A stretch of 43,395 bases of DNA. Source: Nostoc sp. CHAB 5844 (GTDB lineage Bacteria; Cyanobacteriota; Cyanobacteriia; Cyanobacteriales; Nostocaceae). The stretch lies in contig NZ_JAIVFW010000060.1 of NCBI RefSeq assembly GCF_020829595.1, positions 1-43,395 of the forward strand, read 5' to 3'. The translations under genes were made by a program, and so were the position numbers. This document shows positions 29,419 through 36,420 of the stretch, in pieces (position 1 is the first letter of the stretch; each line of letters begins with the position of its first letter). The notes beneath the pieces were generated by a model. That model was not told where the DNA came from, did not search any database, and saw only the letters and a program-made list of their open reading frames with translations.

Positions 29419-29999
29419 AATTTCTTCTCCAATTGTTTAATCAACATTTTGACTAGTGACTGCCAAACCAATGACCATGCGTGGTGGTTTTTTATCCTTC
29501 TTTGAGCCGCCGCAATATCAGCATTTGAGGGAATGATGTTGCCGTATTTCTCTAAGTTATTTATTGCTTGTTGAAAACTGACAACCTCATCTTGAGTTGG
29601 GGGTAAGTCAGGAGCTAAGGCTATTGCTAATCGCTCCATCACCCCGCGAACGCTTGCGGACTCTGTTTTAATCTTTTGCAACTCTTCGGACATCACCTCA
29701 ATTGCTGCCAAATTCGATTGGGCGATCGCGGACTGGAATTGGATTAACTGAGTTTCGAGTTGGCGTTGTACTTCCTCGGAGATAATTTCGGTAATCTGGG
29801 CAAATCCTTTACCGGAGTTTACCGTATCAATAAAATCCTGAACTTCAGTTGAAAAGCAGGGGGGCTGGGTGCAGGGGGCAGAGGAGAAAATTTCTCTCCC
29901 CTGCCCATAGTTTTTAGTTCCTTTGATACTTGTCTTATCCCCCATGCTCCCCGCTCCCTGCTCCCATGCCTCCTGTTGGGATGCACTCGAATTGTCCAT
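29367..29999 (-). CDS. helical protein (210 aa) with repeat-derived N-terminus
   Basis: From about residue 50 the protein is a helical bundle or coiled coil (VQDFIDTVNSGKGFAQITEI, SEEVQRQLETQLIQFQSAIA, NLAAIEVMSEELQKIKTES, NNLEKYGNIIPSNADIAAA). The first about 50 residues (QEAWEQGAGSMGDKTSIKGT, GREIFSSAPCTQPPCFS) are encoded by a G/C-rich dispersed repeat at about 29860-29985 and probably are not part of the original protein. The true original start may have been lost or lie inside. Unknown function. Confidence 0.55.
   Translation of the reverse strand: MDNSSASQQEAWEQGAGSMGDKTSIKGTKNYGQGREIFSSAPCTQPPCFSTEVQDFIDTVNSGKGFAQITEIISEEVQRQLETQLIQFQSAIAQSNLAAIEVMSEELQKIKTESASVRGVMERLAIALAPDLPPTQDEVVSFQQAINNLEKYGNIIPSNADIAAAQRRIKNHHAWSLVWQSLVKMLIKQLEKKFCKQPISTEPTGAMKKT
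29860..29985. repeat. G/C-rich dispersed repeat inserted at a gene junction
   Basis: Strings of the type GGGAGCAGGGAGCGGGGAGC (minus strand) and a GGGCAG.GGAGA/TCTCCCCTGCCC inverted repeat around 29875-29926. Such low-complexity G-rich stretches are common insertions in Nostocales. It extends the C-terminus of the 29935 gene (GGMGAGSGEHGG) and the N-terminus of the 29367 gene. Similar sequence occurs at 40800-40915. Confidence 0.6.
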
Positions 30000-30489
30000 C
30001 TTTTAATTCCTTCCATTCCAAAGAAACGCCCATACGTGCTGCAAATGTGTTGATAGTTTGTTTCATTGCTTCGTAACCGAGATAATCACAACTATCAATT
30101 AATTGCTCTAACTCCACATCAATAAAGTGTTGTTGTGCTTGAGCTAACTGCTCCCTCTTCTTTTGTGCCATTTGCGCTCTAGCTGATTGTTTGCCTTTTT
30201 CTTTTGCCTGTTCAATAGCTTCGAGCCGAGTAATTTCTAGTGCTTTAGCAATTTTTTCTTCCTCGGTTGCTTGTTGAGCAATATTTTTTTGCTCTCGAAT
30301 TAATCGCTCAAAAATTGCCAATCGTAAATCTTCATCAAAAGCCATTTCTAGCTGTTCTATGACAACTGCAAACGCACTTGGGACTGGTAATATTGATTGA
30401 CTTTTACCTTTAACTATAGTTTTAGGTTGCGTCTGAATTGATGTTCCTGCTTCAGTTGTTTGTACTGTCAATTCACCTTTACGTGCCAT
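29935..30489 (-). CDS. helical hypothetical protein (184 aa)
   Basis: AGGAG lies 8 bases before the ATG. Layout: polar N-terminus (TVQTTEAGTSIQTQPKTIVK), helical core FAVVIEQLEMAFDEDLRLAI, then a long Lys/Glu/Gln-rich helix (EEEKIAKALEITRLEAIEQA, KQSARAQMAQKKREQLAQAQ) and a C-terminal FIDVELEQLIDSCDYLGYEA. The end is altered by the G-rich repeat. No family recognised. Overlaps the next gene upstream by 11 bases. Confidence 0.6.
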   Translation of the reverse strand: MARKGELTVQTTEAGTSIQTQPKTIVKGKSQSILPVPSAFAVVIEQLEMAFDEDLRLAIFERLIREQKNIAQQATEEEKIAKALEITRLEAIEQAKEKGKQSARAQMAQKKREQLAQAQQHFIDVELEQLIDSCDYLGYEAMKQTINTFAARMGVSLEWKELKDGQFECIPTGGMGAGSGEHGG

Positions 30490-31297
30490 ATCTCTTCTCC
30501 TGAGCTAAATTTTTCCAAACAAATAGTTCTGATGGGGAGTAATGTCTTCGTTTACTAAAATCTCCCCATTTATATAAAGTTCGCGGTGAGACTTTATACC
30601 CACACGCTGCTAAATAAGCGTGTAAATCTCTACCACTACACCCTTTCATTTGCCACAAATACCACATCTTGCCGCTAGAAGCCGTTTGGAGGCTCATCGC
30701 CCGACGTGACCAATGCCTCATCATCACCAATAATTGAGACACTGAAGGAAACTTTTTTGTAGGATTGTCATGTCTCCAACAAGCCATATAGGTCAGTAAA
30801 GAAGCAATACCCTCCTCTACAAACCTTTCGTATTTGGGAATGCCAAGGAATTGTTTCCATGCTGCCCAGCAGTTTCTAGAAAGCTCCCGCCCAATAATTC
30901 GGTCACAACACTTCTTGACTTCAGATAGTGCGATTTTTTGGGGTTCTTGCTTCACTTCATCTGCGACAAATGCTTCTCCTGAATTTACTTGCTCACAGAA
31001 TTTTTCCAATACCTGATCAATTTTATATTCGTTGCTTTTGTGGAAGTCTCTCAAACTTCTATATGTCACCTTCCGACCTGGGAAATGCTTGCGTAACCAT
31101 GCCAAACATAACAGCATTTGGGATTGTTCAAGTGTGTATTTTCTTTTCGCCACAGGCTTCCCTTGGGGGTAATTCGCTCCCGCTAAATGCTCCCAGTCAT
31201 ACCATGTGTGATCGCTAATTGTGCGCCCACGAATCTCCTGACAAATTTTTCTCAGATTGGTTGATTCGCTCATCCATTCTTCTAGAACTATTGGCAT
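30479..31297 (-). CDS. putative DNA-binding protein (up to 272 aa) of the FtsK cluster
   Basis: ATG 31297 (GGAACC upstream) or ATG 31273 (MSESTNLRKICQEIRGRTIS) may be used. The N-terminal part TISDHTWYDWEHLAGANYPQ with KRKYTLEQSQMLLCLAWLRK and VTYRSLRDFHKSNEYKI reads like a helix-turn-helix regulator. The C-terminal GCSGRDLHAYLAACGYKVSP, RTLYKWGDFSKRRHYSPSEL looks like a second such unit. The middle has many Cys/Trp. Likely a DNA- or RNA-binding component or regulator of the cluster. The family is unrecognised. Confidence 0.6.
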   Translation of the reverse strand: MPIVLEEWMSESTNLRKICQEIRGRTISDHTWYDWEHLAGANYPQGKPVAKRKYTLEQSQMLLCLAWLRKHFPGRKVTYRSLRDFHKSNEYKIDQVLEKFCEQVNSGEAFVADEVKQEPQKIALSEVKKCCDRIIGRELSRNCWAAWKQFLGIPKYERFVEEGIASLLTYMACWRHDNPTKKFPSVSQLLVMMRHWSRRAMSLQTASSGKMWYLWQMKGCSGRDLHAYLAACGYKVSPRTLYKWGDFSKRRHYSPSELFVWKNLAQEKRYGT

Positions 31298-31460
31298 GGT
31301 TCCAACTCTGCAAAATCAAAGTGACTGTCAATATTGAGAGACTAATTGCGGTTATCGCTCCACAAAATTCTAACAAACCTGATGGATTTCTTTCTTCTAT
31401 CTCTATAGTTTCAGTCTTGCCATCAATGGATGTTTTTGTGTATTTTTCTTTTCTGTACAC
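31215..31460 (-). CDS. small single-pass membrane protein (81 aa)
   Basis: A polar start (KTSIDGKTETIEIEERNPSG), one membrane helix (EFCGAITAISLSILTVTLIL, about residues 31-50) and a charged tail with RRMDERINQSEKNLSG. It overlaps the next gene by 59-83 bases. No good ribosome-binding site is visible. It heads the main part of the minus-strand cluster that includes the membrane translocase, so a membrane complex is plausible. Confidence 0.5.
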   Translation of the reverse strand: MYRKEKYTKTSIDGKTETIEIEERNPSGLLEFCGAITAISLSILTVTLILQSWNHANSSRRMDERINQSEKNLSGDSWAHN

Positions 31461-31808
31461 ATTATATTTCTCGCGTCTATATAAACACTAGTATTTAATT
31501 GGGATGTACTACATTAGCACCTGACTCTGAAAAAAAGTGCTTGTTTTTCGGGTTTTTGAAATTGAAAAAGGGACACTCTACTCGCTAACCTTCTGCTGAT
31601 TCCATACAGGACAAGTCTTTCGGATATGTAATATCTCAGTAACATGATGTTCTATGGATTTAGCAATGATTTTTTGATGCTCTTTATCAAAAATTCAGCA
31701 GAGTGAATGTAGTCTGTCATTAAAGGCAAAAAGCTGATAATTCATTGATTTTATGGTGTATGGGCTTGTAATTGCTGCAAAAGTCAGCAGGGCATTTTTT
31801 GAAGAGAC
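31461..31808. other. intergenic region upstream of the FtsK cluster
   Basis: No gene is supported. It is AT rich and likely holds the promoter of the cluster, but I could not single out a clear -35/-10 pair. Confidence 0.35.
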
Positions 31809-32123
31809 TTAGTGTAAAACTGGTTTTGGCTGTACTGAGTCTCTATGTATTTTTTGCAGCATCTTTAATCGAGCGTTTACATCTATTCCATAGGTTTCAA
31901 ATGTCTGCTCTAGCTCTTGCCTAGACATCTGTTTAAAATGGGATAGGCTGTTAATTCCGTGTTTTAGTCCTAGAAATGTCTGAATTTCTAGCACTCGTTT
32001 AATTTCCTCCCACGTAAATCTTGTTTTTTCAAATAAGCCCAAAGTTTTCAGATATTTATTGATCGTGTCCTTCGACTGAATCCTTAATAATTCTCGACAT
32101 TGTGTTTTGTTCAAATACTCCAT
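31809..32123 (-). CDS. small HTH-like protein (104 aa)
   Basis: MEYLNKTQCRELLRIQSKDT, INKYLKTLGLFEKTRFTWEE, IKRVLEIQTFLGLKHGINSL, then a helical tail. The order (helix, short turn, recognition-like helix, wing with R-F-T-W-E-E) resembles MerR/excisionase-type DNA-binding domains. The region before its start has two TCGTGACAA direct repeats. It may regulate the clusters on either side. Confidence 0.6.
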   Translation of the reverse strand: MEYLNKTQCRELLRIQSKDTINKYLKTLGLFEKTRFTWEEIKRVLEIQTFLGLKHGINSLSHFKQMSRQELEQTFETYGIDVNARLKMLQKIHRDSVQPKPVLH

Positions 32124-32194
32124 TATTAAAGTCGAACCGTTGAACTATTCATATATAAAATATATGCCCAACTCAGCGTTAGGCATGGAAAAAA

Positions 32195-32214
32195 TCGTGA
32201 CAATTTCGTGACAA
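32195..32214. promoter_or_regulatory. two TCGTGACAA direct repeats with 11-bp period
   Basis: TCGTGACAA at 32195-32203 and again at 32206-32214, one helical turn apart, between the genes at 31809 and 32224. Read on the minus strand each copy contains TTGTCA, a -35-like hexamer. Candidate operator or iteron-like site. Confidence 0.5.
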
Positions 32215-32223
32215 AAATTTCCG

Positions 32224-32442
32224 CTATTCCTCAAAAAAAATGGCGTAGTTAATTTTGCCTAATTGCTCCCATTCTTTATCTAACCTTTTCAAGTTCCAGC
32301 GCACATATTGAGGTGTGTTAGTGACCCAGTTCCGAATTGTGCGTGGATCTCTGTCAAAAAAAGTGGACAACAATCCTTTCAGCTTTTGTTCGGTTTCTGT
32401 ATTGTCACCTGCCCATTTGTTTAAGAAATCTAGGAGGTTCAT
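32224..32442 (-). CDS. small putative DNA-binding protein (72 aa)
   Basis: MNLLDFLNKWAGDNTETEQK, LLSTFFDRDPRTIRNWVTNT, PQYVRWNLKRLDKEWEQLGK. The segment FDRDPRTIRNWVTNTP has the look of a helix-turn-helix recognition unit (RTIRNWV). Placed right next to the nested palindrome at 32525-32594 and with a good promoter (32466-32494), it is a candidate regulator or partition protein acting there. Confidence 0.6.
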   Translation of the reverse strand: MNLLDFLNKWAGDNTETEQKLKGLLSTFFDRDPRTIRNWVTNTPQYVRWNLKRLDKEWEQLGKINYAIFFEE

Positions 32443-32465
32443 ATTTTTTTGGCTCTCTCCTCTGT

Positions 32466-32494
32466 CTTATATTGCCTGATATTTATCAAGACAA
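32466..32494 (-). promoter_or_regulatory. minus-strand promoter with a dyad in the spacer
   Basis: On the minus strand TTGTCT (32494-32489) and TATAAG (32471-32466) are 17 bases apart. The spacer contains the 12-base dyad TGATA-AA-TATCA (32477-32488), placed where a repressor would block RNA polymerase. Transcription would begin near 32459, just before the gene at 32442. Confidence 0.5.
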
Positions 32495-32524
32495 AGCTCG
32501 GAAATTTGCTGCTCGGTGATTATA

Positions 32525-32594
32525 TTAATAATACTGTACTAGTCTAGGAAATAGAAGTTAACTTAGAAATACTCTCTTTGTACAGTATTATTAA
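32525..32594. repeat. nested palindrome: 15-bp perfect arms around a 10-bp core
   Basis: TTAATAATACTGTAC (32525-32539) and GTACAGTATTATTAA (32580-32594) are exact reverse complements, 40 bases apart. The 10-base palindrome AAGTTAACTT (32555-32564) has exactly the same centre (between 32559 and 32560). It lies between two divergent operons that encode small DNA-binding-like proteins. Candidate centromere, operator or recombination site. Confidence 0.7.
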
Positions 32595-32760
32595 AACACA
32601 GAACTCAAGAGTCAGTATTTATAAGACAGTAGAACTACAGGTGCTATTAGTTTCGTATGGGAGCATAAAACCTGAATGAGCCACCAACGGTAATTGCTTC
32701 TTTCACTCTTTTTTGATTCTGACTCATGTATTCTGCTTGTTGAATTATGATTTATTTTCT

Positions 32761-33036
32761 ATGCCACGTTCTGGTTATCAAAATGTTTCACTTAAAAATG
32801 AAGTCCTAGCTTTACTGGATACTCTGCCCGGTAGCAGTAGACCAGAAAAATTAGAGCGCATGATTAGAAGTACCAATGATGCTTTGCTGCGAGTTGGTTC
32901 ACTTCCCGATGAACCACCTGAAGCTGTCATCCAGTATGTGCTTGACCAAATTCCTTCTTGGAACCAAAATTCTGTGTTGGAGTTAGCCATCGCTTTGCTC
33001 AAGCATCTGCAACTTGGGGAACAATTTTATGAATAG
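32761..33036 (+). CDS. small RHH-like protein (91 aa), first gene of the divergent operon
   Basis: ATG 32761 (MPRSGYQNVSLKNEVLALLD) is preferred over an in-frame start 16 codons upstream whose residues look non-coding. SGYQNVSLKNEVLALLDTLP with RPEKLERMIRSTNDALLR resembles a ribbon-helix-helix fold (beta strand NVSL, two helices), and a helical C-terminal part follows. It faces the nested palindrome 170 bases upstream, so it could be the protein that binds it. Followed by the DUF5674 gene. Confidence 0.55.
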   Translation: MPRSGYQNVSLKNEVLALLDTLPGSSRPEKLERMIRSTNDALLRVGSLPDEPPEAVIQYVLDQIPSWNQNSVLELAIALLKHLQLGEQFYE

Positions 33037-33090
33037 CTAAGGAGATAGTAAATCGAAGTGGAAAGCATGAACTTGAGCGAGGATAATTAA

Positions 33091-33423
33091 TTGATTCTAC
33101 TGTTACGCTCACGGGCTACACCTGAACAACTTGAAATTATGCTCTTTGAACACAAGTTCTACATCAAAACGGCTGTAGATATTGAGCGTCGAGTATTAGC
33201 TGGTGGTGGCAATTTGCATTATGACTGTGAACAAGCTTTATTAGGTGATAACAGTAGACAAGAAAATATTTGGGCTGCAAGCTTTATGCCATCAACGGGA
33301 AGGATGATCTTTGAATCAATCGTCAACTTGCGTCCCAGGCAAAATAAGTCAATGGAGATTTTAGACTCTAATATTAGAGAAAGAGTAGCCCAAATCATTA
33401 CTGAAATCCTGGGGAATACATGA
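33091..33423 (+). CDS. DUF5674 family protein (110 aa)
   Basis: ILLLRSRATPEQLEIMLFEH, KFYIKTAVDIERRVLAGGGN, LHYDCEQALLGDNSRQENIW, then RMIFESIVNLRPRQNKSMEI. The pattern VDIER..LA.GG.LH.D.E..LL..GS.Q...WG and I..RP.Q.N is that of DUF5674. The start is a TTG at 33091 with GAGG about 13 bases upstream, since a stop directly precedes it in frame. Its stop overlaps the next start in ATGA. Function unknown; the neighbours suggest a plasmid maintenance or toxin-antitoxin-like operon. Confidence 0.75.
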   Translation: MILLLRSRATPEQLEIMLFEHKFYIKTAVDIERRVLAGGGNLHYDCEQALLGDNSRQENIWAASFMPSTGRMIFESIVNLRPRQNKSMEILDSNIRERVAQIITEILGNT

Positions 33424-33794
33424 TTGAATCAACACCAGAGCAACAACTTTTCATGCAAAATGATGTTTCTACTCGCCTACATCATTTGGCAAATCACCTG
33501 TCACAAATCCAAACCTTGTGGACAAGGGAATTATCCCAAGAATTAATAATCAGTCTGATCAAGGAAAGTCGATATTTTATTGAGTGGACTGTACCGGATA
33601 TGGTAAAAGCCGACGACATTGACCGAGCTTGCGAGTTAGTTGATTTAGGTCGTTTGCTGACCCACTGGCTATTCCATTGGGACGAAATGTGGTTTGATGC
33701 CCAACTTCTTCAAGCTGCGGCTGTTGCAACTGGTGATTGGTTGCGTCGAGTTTTGGAAATAGCCGACACAGAACCAGAACCACTAAGTGCTTAA
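33420..33794 (+). CDS. helical hypothetical protein (124 aa) coupled to DUF5674
   Basis: Starts inside the DUF5674 stop (ATGA, 33420-33423). All-helical composition: FMQNDVSTRLHHLANHLSQI, LWTRELSQELIISLIKESRY, FIEWTVPDMVKADDIDRACE, LVDLGRLLTHWLFHWDEMWF. Acidic overall with many Trp. No family recognised. Tight coupling suggests that it works with the DUF5674 protein. Confidence 0.65.
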   Translation: MIESTPEQQLFMQNDVSTRLHHLANHLSQIQTLWTRELSQELIISLIKESRYFIEWTVPDMVKADDIDRACELVDLGRLLTHWLFHWDEMWFDAQLLQAAAVATGDWLRRVLEIADTEPEPLSA

Positions 33795-33805
33795 TTCTGA
33801 GGTAA

Positions 33806-33889
33806 TTAAGGCTTGCTGAACTTTTCGTGATCTGGGCAAGTATTCTCCTGTTGGCCTTTAACAAGCATTGGGCTTCTTTCGTTTGACAT
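33806..33889 (-). CDS. 27-residue small protein with a perfect Shine-Dalgarno
   Basis: On the minus strand AGGAGG (33900-33895) stands 5 bases before ATG 33889. The frame reads MSNERSPMLVKGQQENTCPD followed by HEKFSKP and TAA. It starts 13 bases after the stop of the gene at 33902-34252, whose end overlaps this ribosome-binding site, so the two are likely co-transcribed. Hydrophilic, one Cys. Too small to judge by composition alone; the ribosome-binding site is the main support. Confidence 0.5.
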   Translation of the reverse strand: MSNERSPMLVKGQQENTCPDHEKFSKP

Positions 33890-33901
33890 AGTTTCCTCCT
33901 G

Positions 33902-34252
33902 TTAGTTTTCGTGACTATTCACACAACCATTTAATAAAGCACTACCTAAAACTCCTGAAATATTTACCAGCATCCCGCCTAAACAGATATTCTTTCGGGC
34001 TTGCCAGTTATAGTGACTGATGATGCCAGAACTCGAATTAGCTCCGATTATTTCAAATCCCCAGCATCCTAAAGCACCAATTCCCAAAAATGCTGTGCTT
34101 AACAAGCAAGTAATTCCCACTGACAACAACGCATTCTCCATAAATTCTCTTGTCCTTGAACGTTTGATGTAGCGATATCGAATTACAATCAGGCTTGGTT
34201 CCTCATACTTCGCTTGATATTCCTGGGTTAATTTTTGATTGCGGTTGTTCAT
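33902..34252 (-). CDS. small membrane protein (116 aa)
   Basis: AGGAG 6 bases before the ATG. A charged basic N-terminus (IRYRYIKRSRTREFMENALL) is followed by two hydrophobic segments, SVGITCLLSTAFLGIGALGC (about 44-63) and NICLGGMLVNISGVLGSALL (about 88-107). It lies downstream of a rho-independent terminator and thus forms its own short unit with the 27-residue gene. No family recognised. Confidence 0.6.
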   Translation of the reverse strand: MNNRNQKLTQEYQAKYEEPSLIVIRYRYIKRSRTREFMENALLSVGITCLLSTAFLGIGALGCWGFEIIGANSSSGIISHYNWQARKNICLGGMLVNISGVLGSALLNGCVNSHEN

Positions 34253-34268
34253 ACTGGCTCCTGTGAGG

Positions 34269-34296
34269 AAAAAAAATAAGACAGCCTTTCGCTGCC
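34269..34296 (-). terminator. rho-independent terminator after the DUF1822 gene
   Basis: On the minus strand GGCAGC (34296-34291), loop GAAAG, GCTGTC (34285-34280), one G-U pair, then a T-rich run including eight T (34276-34269). It lies 20 bases past the stop of the gene at 34316. Confidence 0.75.
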
Positions 34297-34315
34297 TTTG
34301 ATGAATTAGCTATTA

Positions 34316-34996
34316 TTACTTGATCGGAAGATTACGCAATTGAACTAACCGATCGCGCCACTCCTGATTCTCCAATAACGCACCCCAGGACTCGAATGAA
34401 AGCACGCATCTGGGAAAGAATTGATATTTTGCTAGTTGCTCAATCAATACATTTGCTTGTTCTGACGGCAGAACAGGGAGGGGTTTTACTGCGCTTCTGG
34501 TTGGTGCATCGGGACAAAGTTCGCGTGTTAATCGCAGTATATTGATATCTCGTGTTAAGTGTTCTGCGTCTAATGAGTAAGTGCGATCGCGTCCGTCGTA
34601 ATTGCCTTGCTGTTGGAGTTCTAGGTGAGTTGTGTATCCCCAAACTCTCACTAAACCATCATCAGGATTCACCTGAACAGCTAAATAGTAATCAGCAACC
34701 CAATTAGGAATATCCACCCACTCTTGCGGTACGCGAATTTCACTACTATCAATTGCTTCGCTGGGAACCAAAACTATGCGAATTTCCCCAATGGTGATTG
34801 CTGTACCATTGACTAATTCCCAGTGGCTTTGTGTGGTGGCTTCAGTATTCCAGACTTCTTCTAGCCAAGGCAGAACAGCTAATACAGAAAGGCGATTGAT
34901 GTAGGCTTGAAAGCAGGTGCTTGGTGTGGGTAGACATTGGGTTTGTTGCCAAGCGGAATCTTGTTGAGTTTCGGATATTTCTAATAGTAAGTCCAT
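34316..34996 (-). CDS. DUF1822 family protein (226 aa)
   Basis: The family core is clear: SEIRVPQEWVDIPNWVADYY, LAVQVNPDDGLVRVWGYTTH, preceded by ELVNGTAITIGEIRIVLVPS and an N-terminal CFQAYINRLSVLAVLPWLEE. DUF1822 proteins are common in filamentous cyanobacteria, often on plasmids or beside sigma-factor or WD-repeat genes; their function is unknown. The C-terminal EQLAKYQFFPRCVLSFESWG, LLENQEWRDRLVQLRNLP is normal. It is bounded by terminators on both sides, so it is probably a single-gene unit. Confidence 0.85.
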   Translation of the reverse strand: MDLLLEISETQQDSAWQQTQCLPTPSTCFQAYINRLSVLAVLPWLEEVWNTEATTQSHWELVNGTAITIGEIRIVLVPSEAIDSSEIRVPQEWVDIPNWVADYYLAVQVNPDDGLVRVWGYTTHLELQQQGNYDGRDRTYSLDAEHLTRDINILRLTRELCPDAPTRSAVKPLPVLPSEQANVLIEQLAKYQFFPRCVLSFESWGALLENQEWRDRLVQLRNLPIK

Positions 34997-35072
34997 TGAA
35001 TTTCACAGAAATCTTCAGGGAGTTTTGGCGCAGCCGTAAGAACTTCTTTCGTAAAATACTGGTGAAGTGGAA

Positions 35073-35103
35073 GAAAAATTTAGCAGCCAATGTCGGCTGC
35101 TAA
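35073..35103 (-). terminator. rho-independent terminator after the 35111 gene
   Basis: On the minus strand TTAGCAGCC (35103-35095), loop GACATT, GGCTGCTAA (35088-35080): a perfect 9-bp stem followed by ATTTTTC (five T at 35078-35074). It begins 8 bases past the stop. Confidence 0.85.
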
Positions 35104-35110
35104 AGAATTT

Positions 35111-36007
35111 CTACCGAACACCTACTGGGGTTCTTAGTCCAGCAACATAGCTCATCCACTGCTGAATGGCTTGTATCTCAGGAACCCCGGAAGTGATTGT
35201 GTCTATCACCTGCTCTTCATAGGAAAGAGATGCGTGATTCGGATCGAGATCGAAATGATGGTTTGCCGCCCATCCAAGGCAGATGGTTTTAATTAACTGG
35301 TCAACTCTCTGCTCAGAAAGTTGACTGGGATAATTTACGCCTTGAGACTGCAACCACTTTTTGATTAAATCAACAGGATAGTCGGTCAGAATACGGACTT
35401 GCTTAACCCTCACGTCATGCGGATGTGCTGCTGACGCGGGAGCTTTAGGTTGAGTCGATGGTTGGGGCTTTGTGACCGGTTTTGACGAGGGAACTACAGG
35501 TGTATCTTCACCAAAATCCAAATCGTATTTTGGACTACCCAGTTTTGTTTGAATGCCTTCAATGAGGCTACCCCAGTCAGTAGCAGGATTCCATTCGTAA
35601 CGAATTCTGCCCTTGGTTGTGGCATCATACAAGGAACAAAATACGACGTTCTCATCCCCAGGATTAGCAACAATTTGCAGAGGTTTTGAAAAATCTTCTA
35701 CCAATGATGCTGCCAGCAAGAAAGATTTACTAAAATTAGTTTCAATTCCGCTTCTGATAACATAAAGTTCATCGGCGCAGACAACAACATCTAGTTTCAG
35801 ATTATCTTTGCCTTTAAATTCTTTACCAGTTAGTTTAAGCTCGCAGATATAACCTGTTAAAGCCTTATAAGGGACGGGAATTTGTTTGTCTTTATTAAAA
35901 TCGTAGTTATACCAACCATAAACCCTGCCTTCAACTTCTAGTTTGTCTACATATAGATAAATGGGGTATGGGGGATTTCCTAAGCCTAGCTTGATTTCAT
36001 TAACCAT
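35111..36007 (-). CDS. conserved plasmid protein with N-terminal domain duplicated at 1013-1564 (298 aa)
   Basis: GAGGA 9 bases before the ATG. Domain 1 (about 1-165): MVNEIKLGLGNPPYPIYLYV, YICELKLTGKEFKGKDNLKL, IRSGIETNFSKSFLLAASLV, RIRYEWNPATDWGSLIEGI. A Pro/Lys/Ala linker (KPVTKPQPSTQPKAPASAAH) leads to domain 2 (about 205-298) with VKQVRILTDYPVDLIKKWLQ, EQRVDQLIKTICLGWAANHH. The truncated + strand paralogue keeps only domain 1. It is the last gene before a strong terminator. No known family; the tightly conserved domain 1 suggests a specific ligand or partner. Confidence 0.7.
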   Translation of the reverse strand: MVNEIKLGLGNPPYPIYLYVDKLEVEGRVYGWYNYDFNKDKQIPVPYKALTGYICELKLTGKEFKGKDNLKLDVVVCADELYVIRSGIETNFSKSFLLAASLVEDFSKPLQIVANPGDENVVFCSLYDATTKGRIRYEWNPATDWGSLIEGIQTKLGSPKYDLDFGEDTPVVPSSKPVTKPQPSTQPKAPASAAHPHDVRVKQVRILTDYPVDLIKKWLQSQGVNYPSQLSEQRVDQLIKTICLGWAANHHFDLDPNHASLSYEEQVIDTITSGVPEIQAIQQWMSYVAGLRTPVGVR

Positions 36008-36066
36008 TGTTTATGTCCTCGAATTTTCATTGAATTTCTCAAGAGGATTAGCGGAGCAAATCGGAA

Positions 36067-36333
36067 TCAAAAACTATCCAGTTCGTCCTCATTCAGAGCA
36101 TCAGTTTTTTTGTAAATCTTTGCTTTATTCATCTGATGAACTGATTTTGAAATCAGTGGAATTGCCGCTTGCTTAACTGATTCTTTGGCTTTTTCAAACA
36201 AGTACTGTATGCACCCGTTTTCGTCTTCTTCGGGGTCAATTTGACCCCAGAGGGCGCAACCTATCTCTACAGATTCGTAATCGCCTAAATTAAATTTTCT
36301 TTGATAGCTGACAGAAATTGTTTTGATGTCCAT
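36067..36333 (-). CDS. conserved hypothetical protein (88 aa), phage/plasmid type
   Basis: MDIKTISVSYQRKFNLGDYE with SVEIGCALWGQIDPEEDENG and IQYLFEKAKESVKQAAIPLI. This SYQRK.NLGDY....IG..LW pattern is one I recognise from small conserved proteins of cyanobacterial plasmids and phages, without a known function. The tail KIYKKTDALNEDELDSF is acidic and reminiscent of ssDNA-binding protein tails, which is only a resemblance. A hairpin lies in the gap to the upstream gene. Confidence 0.65.
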   Translation of the reverse strand: MDIKTISVSYQRKFNLGDYESVEIGCALWGQIDPEEDENGCIQYLFEKAKESVKQAAIPLISKSVHQMNKAKIYKKTDALNEDELDSF

Positions 36334-36420
36334 TATTATCTTGCTTTAGTGAATTCAATGATTTATAGCGAAGCTTTAATAAGACAAATGATTAAAAATA
36401 TTATAATTGATATTTAGGTG

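Noticed and set aside
29860-29985. G/C-rich repeats considered as a CRISPR or origin array
   Set aside because: Units are irregular, with no constant repeat-spacer pattern; they fit ordinary dispersed cyanobacterial repeats.
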